DNA of 52,052 nt from contig JAHEMZ010000014.1 of the NCBI GenBank assembly GCA_024643385.1, positions 1 to 52,052 on the forward strand. Direction: 5' to 3'. Below the pieces are notes generated by a model. That model had not been told where the DNA came from, did no database searches, and saw only the letters and a list, made by a program, of their open reading frames with translations. Source of the DNA: Flavobacteriaceae bacterium. Lineage in GTDB: Bacteria; Bacteroidota; Bacteroidia; Flavobacteriales; Flavobacteriaceae. Of this stretch, positions 17,760-26,260 are shown piece by piece. The stretch's first letter is position 1, and every line of letters starts with the position of its first letter. Position numbers and translations under genes: made by a program.

Positions 17760-18198
17760 GGAAGCATTATTGGCGGAATGCCATGAAAAGGTGAGCGGCC
17801 GTTATCAAAAGATAAAACAAACCATCGTAGATTTGAACGAAGCTCTTGAAGAAGTATCTAACTCAGGGGGTGATGATGGATTTGACAATAGTAGGTCTAT
17901 GATACAAATAGATATTGAAAATGCTACCAAACAATTAGGGGAAGTAAATATTTTAAAAGACGTTTTGCAAAAAATCGACATTAAATCGATTACCCAATAT
18001 GCGAGGTTGGGAAGTTTGGTCAAGACAAGTAATGCGACTTACTTTTTAAGTTTATCAATTGGAACGGTATCTATTAACAATGAAAATTACCTCTGTGTTG
18101 CCTTACACTCACCAATAGGTGATATGTTATTGGGAAAACAAACAGGCGATAAATTTGTATTCAATCAAGTGGAACAAGAAATTCTTGAAATAAAATAG
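17740..18198 (+). CDS. GreA/GreB-like C-terminal domain protein
   Basis: 152 residues. The N-terminal ~80 residues are helical (ALLAECHEKVSGRYQKIKQT, then a Gly/Asp-rich SGGDDGFDNS turn and another helix). The C-terminal ~70 residues form a small beta domain with SPIGDMLLGKQTGDKFVFN, the 'SP(L/I)G..LLGK..GD.' signature of the Gre-factor FKBP-like domain that binds RNA polymerase. The N-terminal half does not show the classic acidic tip of GreA. It may act on RNA polymerase secondary-channel functions. In databases this family is often wrongly labelled 3-oxoacyl-ACP synthase; there is no condensing-enzyme motif. Its stop codon is the first arm of a terminator hairpin. Confidence 0.7.
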   Translation: MTLLEIKEALLAECHEKVSGRYQKIKQTIVDLNEALEEVSNSGGDDGFDNSRSMIQIDIENATKQLGEVNILKDVLQKIDIKSITQYARLGSLVKTSNATYFLSLSIGTVSINNENYLCVALHSPIGDMLLGKQTGDKFVFNQVEQEILEIK

Positions 18199-18219
18199 GG
18201 GCTGCTCAAGCAGCCCCTA
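18196..18219. terminator. Bidirectional terminator between the Gre-like gene and the glucan locus
   Basis: A perfect 10-base stem TAGGGGCTGC/GCAGCCCCTA with a four-base TCAA loop. The first arm contains the TAG stop of the Gre-like gene. On the minus strand it is followed by TATTTTATTTC, so it works best for the T9SS-protein gene at 18249. Plus-strand flanks are A-rich and only weakly T-containing. Confidence 0.75.
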
Positions 18220-18248
18220 AAATTAAACTTAAAACTTGTATTTATTAC

Positions 18249-19109
18249 TTAATTCTTAACGAGTTTCAAAGTTTTAGCTCCATTTTCACCATTTATTTGA
18301 GCAAAATAGATGCCTCTGCTTAATCCTTCGTTGTTGATTACATAAGAATTTGAATCTACTTGAAAGTTTCCGATCATTTTTCCTAAAGTATCAAAAATTA
18401 CGATGGTGTTTATTTTCTGGTTTGCGGAAGAAACCGTCCAATTGTCATTAGATGGATTTGGATATACAGCAAATGAATTCAAGGCATTATCGTTGATACT
18501 CGCAACTAGAGGAGCGCTTACAACAACGCTTCCTAACGCCGCTTCATTAGCTGGATCGGCATTTACGCCAACTACTTGAAAACCATACTGAAGATAAGTA
18601 TCTGTTCCTTCTACATTGGTATAATTGATTTCAAAGTTTTCTCCTGCCACAAGTTCAGCAGACTCTTGCTTTACTACAGAAAAGTCAGCATTGAACACTT
18701 TAATAAAAGCAATCACTGTATAGGCAGCGTCGATAGTATTGTCAACCACTCCTCCGATAAAAGTTAACTCGCTTCCAATTAGTGTGTTGTCCTCTACGTA
18801 AGTGTTCCCTTCAAAAATTTTATTTCCTTCTCCTGTATTTTGGTCAACCCAAAAAGGATCAGTTCCGTCACCCCAAGCGTTAAAGTTGGGCTGTAAAGTA
18901 ATGGTGCCGGCGCCGGCGTCAACTACCGTCTTTAAATCCGGCACACCCCATGGCTGTCCAAATACAAATCCTCCACCATTGGCAGGAAGTTCAAAGACAT
19001 TTGCGTATCCTACAAAATTGGCGTTGGCGTCAACTTCAACAGTGTTCTGCGAAGTTCCAACGAATGCAAAGCAAAGCATTGCGACAAGTAAAAAATAATT
19101 GTTTTTCAT
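18249..19109 (-). CDS. T9SS-secreted surface protein of the glucan locus, function unknown
   Basis: 286 residues. The signal peptide ends near GTSQ (residue 20). The middle (~25-200) is a beta-rich domain with WGVPDLK, NAWGDGTDPFWVDQ and LQYGFQVVGVNADPANEAAL segments; similar domains accompany flavobacterial carbohydrate-active proteins (from memory). The C-terminal ~75 residues form a type A T9SS sorting domain: FAVYPNPSNDNWTV, then an IFDTLGKMI strand, ending LKLVKN. It is therefore exported through the type IX system and anchored or released at the surface. It is the last gene of the locus, 62 bases after the GH3 gene. A glucan-binding role is inferred only from context and the aromatic-rich middle. 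Confidence 0.8.
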   Translation of the reverse strand: MKNNYFLLVAMLCFAFVGTSQNTVEVDANANFVGYANVFELPANGGGFVFGQPWGVPDLKTVVDAGAGTITLQPNFNAWGDGTDPFWVDQNTGEGNKIFEGNTYVEDNTLIGSELTFIGGVVDNTIDAAYTVIAFIKVFNADFSVVKQESAELVAGENFEINYTNVEGTDTYLQYGFQVVGVNADPANEAALGSVVVSAPLVASINDNALNSFAVYPNPSNDNWTVSSANQKINTIVIFDTLGKMIGNFQVDSNSYVINNEGLSRGIYFAQINGENGAKTLKLVKN

Positions 19110-19171
19110 GATTTTAGAATTTAATAATTAATTAATATTTATTGTTTTTAATTTAATTGGGTTACTCTTCC

Positions 19172-21460
19172 CTATTGCTGTTTGATTTCAAGTTCTATCT
19201 TATACTTGGTTTGAGAACTACCGCCTACAAAAACTTCAAATTTCCCTGCCTCGGTTCTCCATTGTCCGTTATTATCGTAAAATCCTAGTTCTTTTTCAGT
19301 TAATACAAATTGAACCGTTTTAGATTCCCCTTTGGCTAACGCGACCATTTCCATTCCTTTCAGTTCTTTGACAGGTCTGGTAATGGTGGCAATTAAATCA
19401 TGAAGATATAACTGCACTACTTCTTTTCCGTCGTAGCTCCCACTATTCTGCAGGTCAACTTTTACAGTAATCTCACCTTTTTCGGCAAATTCGTCTACGA
19501 TTTGCAGGTTGGAATATTCAAATTGTGTGTAGCTTAAGCCATACCCAAACGGATATAGCGGATCATTATCCTCATCTCCGTAATGAGACCAAAAGACTAA
19601 ATTTGGAGCAGGGATAGTGGGTCTTCCCGTATTCTTATGGTTATAATAAAGAGGTATTTGTCCTACACTTCTAGGAAAGGACATAGGTAATTTACCACTG
19701 GGGTTATAATCACCATAAAGGACTTGTGCAATGGCATGTCCGCTTTCACTTCCTAGATGCCATGCTTCTACAATAGCAGGAATATGTTCTGCAGCCCAAT
19801 TTATGGTTAAGGGTCTGCCATTATTTAATACGAGGATAATATTCGGATTCACTTTAAAAACAGCTTCCAGTAATTCTTGTTGTACTCCGGGAAGGTCCAA
19901 ACTGGTAACACTTCTTCCTTCTCCCGTTTGAAACCCGATTTCTCCAAGCACCATGACCACCTTATCAGCCTTTTTTGCAATGTTAACAGCTTCTTGAAAT
20001 CCGCTTTTGTCATCTGTGTTAATAGTCACTTCGGAAATAAAAGCCGTTTCGCCGACAGTAACATCAGCTCCTTTGGCATATTTCAATTCATTACCGGGGT
20101 ATTGTTGCATCCCTTCCAAAACTGAAATCGCGGAATTATCTGCCGCTGCCAATCGCCAACTTCCTAAAGGGCTGTTTTTATCGGAAGCTAAGGCTCCGAT
20201 CAACGCAATTTTTTGACCTTCTTTTTTCAAGGGAAGTAACTGCCCTTCATTCTTAAGTAAGACAATTGATTTTTTGGCCATGTCTAAAACGACATCGTGA
20301 TTTTCTTTGGAGTTGACCACTGCCTTTTCACGCTCAAGGTCACAATATTTATAGGGATCATCAAAAAGGCCTAGTTCAAATTTTAACTTCAGAATTCGTC
20401 GTACGGCGTCATCAATTAATGATATATCCACCTTATTCTCCTCAACTAATTTCTCCAATTCGGCAATGTATAAGTAAGATTCCATATCCATGTCCGAACC
20501 GGCAAGAATTGCTTTAAGAGCAGCTTCTCTTCCATTTTCAGCATAACCATGAGGGATCATTTCGCCAATGGAGCCCCAATCGGACACCACAAAACCTTTA
20601 TAGTCCCAATCACCTTTAAGGATATCTCTTTGTAAATAGGCATTACCGGTAGCAGGGATACCATTAAGCTCATTGAATGAATTCATAAAGGTGGCGACAC
20701 CCGCCTCCTTGGCCGCAACGAATGGGGGGAAAATAGTATTGAACAACGTAGAGGTCCCAACATCTACAGTATTATAATCTCTTCCGGATTCGGAAAACCC
20801 GTATCCGGCGAAATGCTTGGCACAAGCTGCTACAGTATTAGTTGCTGAAAGGTCATCTCCTTGAAATCCCTTTATGCGGGCAATTCCGATGAGACTCCCT
20901 AAAAAGGGATCTTCACCTGCTCCTTCCATGACACGGCCCCAACGCGCATCTCTGGAAATGTCAACCATTGGTGCAAAGGTCCAGTTAATTCCGGATGCAG
21001 CCATCTCAGCAGCAGATACCTCAGCAGATTTACGAATAGTTTCCAAATCCCAACTGGCAGCTTCCGCCAATGGAATAGGGCTGATTGTTTTATATCCATG
21101 AATCCCGTCGAATCCTATGATCAACGGAATTCCAAGCCTGGTTTCTTCTACCGCAATCTTTTGCACGCGTCGAACTTCTTCCACGCCTTTTATATTAAGC
21201 ATAGAACCCACCAAACCCTTTTTTAAATGGTCGTATTTTTTGGCAGCATCTCCTTCTGCAGGAACCGGCCCGGTTACCTCCCAAAAACCGTTGTATTGGT
21301 TCATTTGTCCTATTTTTTCAGACAAGGTCATCAATGACAGTACGGAATCCACTCGCCGATCTATTTGGGATGAATTTTGATCTTTTTTGCTCATTGTATT
21401 CGTTGAGCTGTCGTTACAGCTTGTCAAGACGATGAATAGAATAAATAGTTTAAGTTTCAT
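19172..21460 (-). CDS. GH3 beta-glucosidase, lipoprotein (BglX-like)
   Basis: 762 residues. The lipobox LTSC puts the acylated cysteine at 15. A GH3 N-terminal TIM barrel runs ~35-370 with FDGIHGYKTI, RDARWGRVMEGAGEDP and KHFAGYGFSESGRDYN. The nucleophile Asp294 lies in GFVVSDWGSIGE. The GH3 C-terminal alpha/beta domain runs ~400-620, and a fibronectin-III-like domain follows at ~650-760 (KEVVQLYLHD). BglX-type enzymes release glucose from the non-reducing end of beta-1,3/1,4-gluco-oligosaccharides. The residues after the cysteine (NDSSTN) lack the acidic surface-export signal, so a periplasmic location is predicted. That fits its role in finishing oligosaccharides imported by SusCD. Confidence 0.93.
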   Translation of the reverse strand: MKLKLFILFIVLTSCNDSSTNTMSKKDQNSSQIDRRVDSVLSLMTLSEKIGQMNQYNGFWEVTGPVPAEGDAAKKYDHLKKGLVGSMLNIKGVEEVRRVQKIAVEETRLGIPLIIGFDGIHGYKTISPIPLAEAASWDLETIRKSAEVSAAEMAASGINWTFAPMVDISRDARWGRVMEGAGEDPFLGSLIGIARIKGFQGDDLSATNTVAACAKHFAGYGFSESGRDYNTVDVGTSTLFNTIFPPFVAAKEAGVATFMNSFNELNGIPATGNAYLQRDILKGDWDYKGFVVSDWGSIGEMIPHGYAENGREAALKAILAGSDMDMESYLYIAELEKLVEENKVDISLIDDAVRRILKLKFELGLFDDPYKYCDLEREKAVVNSKENHDVVLDMAKKSIVLLKNEGQLLPLKKEGQKIALIGALASDKNSPLGSWRLAAADNSAISVLEGMQQYPGNELKYAKGADVTVGETAFISEVTINTDDKSGFQEAVNIAKKADKVVMVLGEIGFQTGEGRSVTSLDLPGVQQELLEAVFKVNPNIILVLNNGRPLTINWAAEHIPAIVEAWHLGSESGHAIAQVLYGDYNPSGKLPMSFPRSVGQIPLYYNHKNTGRPTIPAPNLVFWSHYGDEDNDPLYPFGYGLSYTQFEYSNLQIVDEFAEKGEITVKVDLQNSGSYDGKEVVQLYLHDLIATITRPVKELKGMEMVALAKGESKTVQFVLTEKELGFYDNNGQWRTEAGKFEVFVGGSSQTKYKIELEIKQQ

Positions 21461-21481
21461 ATTGTATAGTTATGCGAACAA

Positions 21482-23125
21482 TTATTGATATACACGTATA
21501 TAGTCAACTTCTAAAGTTGACGAATCAAAAGATGGATCAATAGCGCCACCAAAATTTCCACCCATTGCGATATTTACATTTAAGAAGAAATCACTATTGA
21601 AAGGAAGGTTTCCGTTATTATTGAACGTATGGTAAATAGTTCCATCCACGGAAAATTTAATTTCCGAAGGAGTCCAATCGACACTATAGATGTGAAAGTT
21701 ATCTGAAACACCTGCGACATTGATAGATTCTGTGACACCATTTCCTCCGGAATTTCCCGGATAATGCAGCGTTGAAAATATTAAGTCCTGTTGATTACCT
21801 ACATGTTCCATAAGGTCGATTTCACCACATCCCGGCCAGGGATTGGTCAAATAATCAGACCCCAACATCCATATAGCAGGCCAAGTACCACCTCCCGTCG
21901 GCAGTTTGGCTCGCGTCTCTACTTTACCGTAAGTAAAGTCAAAGTTTAAATTAGATTTTAAGCGAGAGGACGTGTAATTGCTACCCATATATTGTTCTGC
22001 TTTCGCAGTAATTTTCAGAACACCACCTTCTACAATAACATTAGAACTGGAATCAGTATAATATTGCTCTTCATTATTCCCCCAACCGTTGCTACCGGTT
22101 CCTAGATCATAAGACCAGTTACTGGAACAAGGCGCGCCGGCGACATCAAATTCTTCAGCCCACACCAATGTTTCATTATTTCCATTTCCCATTTCCCCTG
22201 TCTCTGCTGCGCAAATTGGTGTTGGCGCACTTTCTGGCACAAAGGTGTGATACCATGCAAGCTGAGCTCCCGACGGAGCGTAAGGATCCTGCAGTCCGCG
22301 AACTACGAGTTTGTTATCACTTATTTCCAAAATTTCATAGGCGAAAGCTCCAGACCAATAAGAAAGGGTACTATTGGTCACAGTCAGATTTTTTGCCCCT
22401 GTGTCTGCATCTTCGATCACTACAAAATCGGTTTCGAAGGATAGTAGCCCGTTTAAGTCTCTGCATTCATCTACAAATTCTTGAGGAGTCGCATCCGGAA
22501 AGAATCTTTTTACTTCTGCCCAATTAATAAAGGTAGCTTCTGAAGTCTCAAGTTTATATGAATAATTCCCATTTGTATCATAAGAAAACTCTAGTACGTC
22601 ATCATACAAGCAAGGGTCTAGTTGATTGGGAGCTGCGCTGAAAAAGTTTGGAAAAGATTCAGCCGGGTCACCCACACCAAAATGTCCGGCATTGGATGAG
22701 TCCCAGATCCATCTTTTGCCTTCTCCGGGTTGACCGGCTAATTGTAGCAATAGGTTTTGGTCGATCACAAGAATTACGTCTAATTCTATTAATTCTGTAA
22801 TTGAGCTCGATGCGCCTCCCGGTCCAAAGGCAATCACAACAATTTCCTGTGAATATTGTCCGGAATCGGTATATCTAAATGAAGCTGTTTCGTCATTACC
22901 AACCACTACGGGATCTGCACCTTCTTTAAAATAGACGTGATAGGTGATCGCATTATCTGCGGAAGGATTTACAGTCACATTTCCCGATTGGTCATTTGCA
23001 ACTACAATATTTGCCTCTAAGTTAGTAGGTGCGATGACGGGTCCAAAGGAAGTATCGTCTTCTTGACAGCCAATACTAATCATTGTTAAAGAAATAAGGG
23101 CGAAAAACAAATAGGTGTACTTCAT
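21482..23125 (-). CDS. GH16 endo-beta-1,3-glucanase (laminarinase-like), multidomain surface lipoprotein
   Basis: 547 residues from the ATG at 23125; a longer frame to 23194 overlaps the upstream gene and lacks a signal peptide. The lipobox ends at Cys20 (ISIGC), followed by QEDD, a likely surface-export signal. Residues ~28-118 are a PKD/Ig-like domain. Residues ~120-300 are an unnamed module with WIWDSSNAGHFGVG and CLYDDVLEFSYD. The GH16 domain (~315-547) has VWAEEFD, GTWPAIWML and the catalytic signature GEIDLMEH: nucleophile E435, D437 and acid/base E440. The ExDxxE form (extra residue) is that of laminarinases and lichenases, not carrageenases or xyloglucanases. It cuts surface-bound beta-glucan into importable pieces. 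It starts 10 bases after the binding-protein gene. Confidence 0.92.
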   Translation of the reverse strand: MKYTYLFFALISLTMISIGCQEDDTSFGPVIAPTNLEANIVVANDQSGNVTVNPSADNAITYHVYFKEGADPVVVGNDETASFRYTDSGQYSQEIVVIAFGPGGASSSITELIELDVILVIDQNLLLQLAGQPGEGKRWIWDSSNAGHFGVGDPAESFPNFFSAAPNQLDPCLYDDVLEFSYDTNGNYSYKLETSEATFINWAEVKRFFPDATPQEFVDECRDLNGLLSFETDFVVIEDADTGAKNLTVTNSTLSYWSGAFAYEILEISDNKLVVRGLQDPYAPSGAQLAWYHTFVPESAPTPICAAETGEMGNGNNETLVWAEEFDVAGAPCSSNWSYDLGTGSNGWGNNEEQYYTDSSSNVIVEGGVLKITAKAEQYMGSNYTSSRLKSNLNFDFTYGKVETRAKLPTGGGTWPAIWMLGSDYLTNPWPGCGEIDLMEHVGNQQDLIFSTLHYPGNSGGNGVTESINVAGVSDNFHIYSVDWTPSEIKFSVDGTIYHTFNNNGNLPFNSDFFLNVNIAMGGNFGGAIDPSFDSSTLEVDYIRVYQ

Positions 23126-23135
23126 TTTACTTTTT

Positions 23136-24701
23136 TTAATTGGCATAATCGATATCGTCAAAATAATAGGTAGTTCCATCGCCGGGAAGATCAACGATAA
23201 ATTCGAAGAAGACCACCACTGTCGTGAATTCAGGGGAAGTATTCATTCCGGAAAAGTCCCAAACGAGTTCTTCCCATTGGTTTGAAACCGTAGTATTAAC
23301 ATCTAGCTCAACGAAGTCACCGCTTCCATTCTCAAGTTTCAGCCTAATTGGGATTCCGATTTTAGGCGACCAAACTTTCATACGAATGCTTTCTGTAGCA
23401 TCAAATACAATGGGTGAATCTAAAGGAATTGCAGTACCGGCATAAAATTGAGCCCCTACTGTTTTAATAGACTGAACTACTGCAGCGCTGGTATTGATCC
23501 CTGAGGGATCCGGATTAGCTTCTAAACTGGACTCTGCGCCTTCGAATCCAATTATAGTATAGTTTTGGCCGGGATCTTCAAAAGTTAAGGGTAAAGAGAT
23601 CTCATTGCCTTGGGCAATACCTAATCGAATGTTGTCATAATAGAAGGTATCCCCATTTCCCGTATTTCCAAAATCAAAGAACAACACGATCTTCGCATAT
23701 TCTAATGATAAATCGACATTTGAGAAATCGAAAGACAGGGTTTCCCAGGAATTGGTGGAGGAAGTGACAGCATTTATTTCCACTGATATGTTAGGATCTG
23801 TTGCATTTTCAATTTTAAAATTAACGGTACTGCCCGCAATGGGTGACCAAACATCCATAAGGAAAGCTTGAAACTCACTAAAATCTATATTTTCTCCCAG
23901 TTCTATTACGCTGCCCGCATAAGTTTCAGCTCCGGGTTCTTTAAAAAACTCAACCACTTTCGAGCTGGTGTTGATTCCGGACGGGTCGGGATTATCAATT
24001 CGGGTGCTGTAGCCTCCGGCAAAATTGATAAAGTTAATTTCTTGCGTATCAGACTCAAAATTTAAAGGAAGTAGAACCGGGTCTTCTATTAAGATGGTTT
24101 GCGTTAGTTCTGACGTTTCAATGCCACCACTTAATGCGACTACCCTTGCTTCGTAACTGCCAACGGTAGGGTAAGTGTGTACTACGCTTTCATTTAACAT
24201 TAAAGGTGTGGGGATCTCATCGGCAACATCGCCAAAATATACTTCAAAACCAACCGCTAAGTCGGCTTGCGCAGACAACGAGATTGAAAAATTATCACCC
24301 GCCACCGGAGATACAGTGATGGTCAAATTTTGTGGCGGAAGGAATGACACCACAACCGGCGCTTCAAAGGGCAGTGAAGATTCACCTTTAATGTTCTTGG
24401 CAATTAAAACAGCCGTATAAACGCCCTCTTGGTATATGTGTTCTGCGCTACTCCCTGCCTGTACTTCGGTTGCCTCAGAGCCATCACCAAAATCCAATAA
24501 AAATGACGAAGAGGAAGTTCCACTCGGAGTTAATGTAACAGTTCCCGAATTATCTTGAGTCAATTGAATGAGCAGATCAAGATTTGAGGGAACCGCAATA
24601 TTATCCAGATAATTAAAATCGGCATCATCATTACTACACCCTTGGATCAATAGGAGTAAGAAAATGAAGGAAATAGTATTTAAAATGTTTCTTGCTTTCA
24701 T
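23136..24701 (-). CDS. Surface glycan-binding lipoprotein with PKD-like domains and a duplicated C-terminal module
   Basis: 521 residues from ATG 24701 (MKARNILNTI...); the longer frame to 24803 overlaps susD. The lipobox ends at Cys22 (IQGC), followed by SNDD. Two PKD/Ig-like domains follow (~40-118 with LLDFGDGSEATEV, ~120-205 with FEVYFGDVADE). Two homologous ~150-residue modules come next, each opening NPDPSGINTS and containing VWSP and an FYYDNI/YYFDDI close; these look like carbohydrate-binding beta-sandwiches. There is no catalytic motif. By position after SusD it is the locus's surface glycan-binding protein (SusE-like role), which captures polymer for GH16 and SusCD. The family is not identifiable by name without a profile search. 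Confidence 0.85.
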   Translation of the reverse strand: MKARNILNTISFIFLLLLIQGCSNDDADFNYLDNIAVPSNLDLLIQLTQDNSGTVTLTPSGTSSSSFLLDFGDGSEATEVQAGSSAEHIYQEGVYTAVLIAKNIKGESSLPFEAPVVVSFLPPQNLTITVSPVAGDNFSISLSAQADLAVGFEVYFGDVADEIPTPLMLNESVVHTYPTVGSYEARVVALSGGIETSELTQTILIEDPVLLPLNFESDTQEINFINFAGGYSTRIDNPDPSGINTSSKVVEFFKEPGAETYAGSVIELGENIDFSEFQAFLMDVWSPIAGSTVNFKIENATDPNISVEINAVTSSTNSWETLSFDFSNVDLSLEYAKIVLFFDFGNTGNGDTFYYDNIRLGIAQGNEISLPLTFEDPGQNYTIIGFEGAESSLEANPDPSGINTSAAVVQSIKTVGAQFYAGTAIPLDSPIVFDATESIRMKVWSPKIGIPIRLKLENGSGDFVELDVNTTVSNQWEELVWDFSGMNTSPEFTTVVVFFEFIVDLPGDGTTYYFDDIDYAN

Positions 24702-24714
24702 CGTTTCAAATTTT

Positions 24715-26181
24715 TTAATAACCTGGATTTTGAGTCCAACGATTGCCTGTGAGTTGTATTTCAATTTCAGGAATTGGGAATAATTCATGTTTTCCCGTGA
24801 CAAACCCAGGAATTTCAGCTGCTGCTCGACCGGTACGTACTAAATCGAAGAATTGATGTCCTTCCCCAACAAGTTCTAATCTTCGTTCCGAATAAATAGC
24901 ATCCGTCAAGGCACTGCCTGAAAGGGAGATTTCACTCAGACCGGCTCTCACTCTCACCCTGTTCAGATATTGTAAAGAAAGACCGTCATTGCCGTTCAAG
25001 TTATGTGCTTCAGCAGCCATTAATAGGACGTCTGCAAAGCGAATGGCTCTATAATTATTGGGATTGGTATAATTTTGATCTCCAATGTTTGAATCTCCTT
25101 GACGAGGGATGTACTTGCGATTATAAAAACCGGTATGCTCATATCCCTCTGACCAACTTACACCTGAACCATTATTATAGTCCTGATTTTCCTCTGCGAA
25201 CTTTTCAATATTTAAAATGGCAATGTCCCTTCTTAAGTCATTCTCATTAAAAAGATTATACATTTCCTGTGTTGGCACATTAAAACTAAATCCGGATTCA
25301 AATAAAGGACCGTTAAAATTTCTAGGACCATTATATCCAACCGCAACATTTCCTTCACTGCACTGAAGACATCCAAATCCGGCACCTTCTTCGTCCGTAT
25401 ATTGTATTTCAAAAACAGATTCAATATTATTCTCGTTGTCATTTTCGAACAATGTGCTGTAATCCGAAACTAGGTCATAGGGGCCACTATTTATGAGTTC
25501 AGTTAATATGTTTGCTGCTTGCGCATTTTTCCCTTGATACAGATAGATTTTTCCAAGTAGCGCCTGAGCAGCTCCTTTAGTAATTCTTCCCGTTTCGGAT
25601 TGCACATAAGGAAGATTATCGGCTGCATAGATGAGGTCTAATTCTAATTGTATATAAATTTCTGATCTGGGTGTTCGGTCCAGGTCAAATTGAGCGCCAT
25701 AAAATATTCTTTGGTCCACTGCCAAAGGCACATCCCCGAACCATTTAACGAGTTCAAAATAATAGTAGGCTCTTAAAAACCTCGCTTGAGCCAAAACACT
25801 CGACTTATTTGGGAAATCTATATTGTTTTGAAACTCTAAAATATAATTGGCGCGATTCACACCGGCAAACATCCAGCTCCAGATACTTCTAAGAGTTTCG
25901 TTGGTTGGGGTATGGATCATGTCATCAATCTGCTGAATCCCCACAACGTCGGTAGCACTTTCCCCTCCGGCTAAGGTATTATTCGAAGCAATTTCACCAA
26001 CCATTACATTCCAAAAGGACGATTGAAGCATATCATAGGCTCCAATAAGGGCATTTTGATAATCTTCTTCCGTATTGAAATAGGTTTCTGAGTTTTGGTT
26101 TTCTGAATTGACATCCACAAAATCATCGCTACAAGCATAGAAGAAGAGGAGTACGATTGGAAAGATCAATTTTAATTTCAT
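24715..26181 (-). CDS. susD: SusD-like starch/glucan-binding outer-membrane lipoprotein
   Basis: 488 residues from ATG 26181 (MKLKLIF...); upstream in-frame codons to 26256 lack a signal sequence. The lipobox FFYAC ends at Cys17, followed by SDDFVD, an excellent match to the flavobacterial surface lipoprotein export signal. The body is the alpha-helical TPR-like SusD fold: NQNSETYFNTEEDYQNALIG, RANYILEF, ARFLRAYYYFELVKWFGDVP, and the C-terminal LNRVRVRAGL, ERRLELVGEGHQFFDLVRTG and LFPIPEIEI motifs. SusD lids the SusC barrel and hands over bound oligosaccharide. It starts 79 bases after susC. The symbol denotes the family; the substrate is not starch on this evidence. Confidence 0.95.
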   Translation of the reverse strand: MKLKLIFPIVLLFFYACSDDFVDVNSENQNSETYFNTEEDYQNALIGAYDMLQSSFWNVMVGEIASNNTLAGGESATDVVGIQQIDDMIHTPTNETLRSIWSWMFAGVNRANYILEFQNNIDFPNKSSVLAQARFLRAYYYFELVKWFGDVPLAVDQRIFYGAQFDLDRTPRSEIYIQLELDLIYAADNLPYVQSETGRITKGAAQALLGKIYLYQGKNAQAANILTELINSGPYDLVSDYSTLFENDNENNIESVFEIQYTDEEGAGFGCLQCSEGNVAVGYNGPRNFNGPLFESGFSFNVPTQEMYNLFNENDLRRDIAILNIEKFAEENQDYNNGSGVSWSEGYEHTGFYNRKYIPRQGDSNIGDQNYTNPNNYRAIRFADVLLMAAEAHNLNGNDGLSLQYLNRVRVRAGLSEISLSGSALTDAIYSERRLELVGEGHQFFDLVRTGRAAAEIPGFVTGKHELFPIPEIEIQLTGNRWTQNPGY

Positions 26182-26260
26182 TACTTGAACTATTTGAATC
26201 GTTAGTGTTGATGTCCGTAACCTATTTGTTATTTGCAACATATGATACTTTTTCATCGTT

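Noticed and set aside
17740-18198. Reading the gene as 3-oxoacyl-ACP synthase
   Set aside because: At 152 residues with no Cys-His-Asn/His triad it cannot be a condensing enzyme; the SPIGDMLLGK block is Gre-like.
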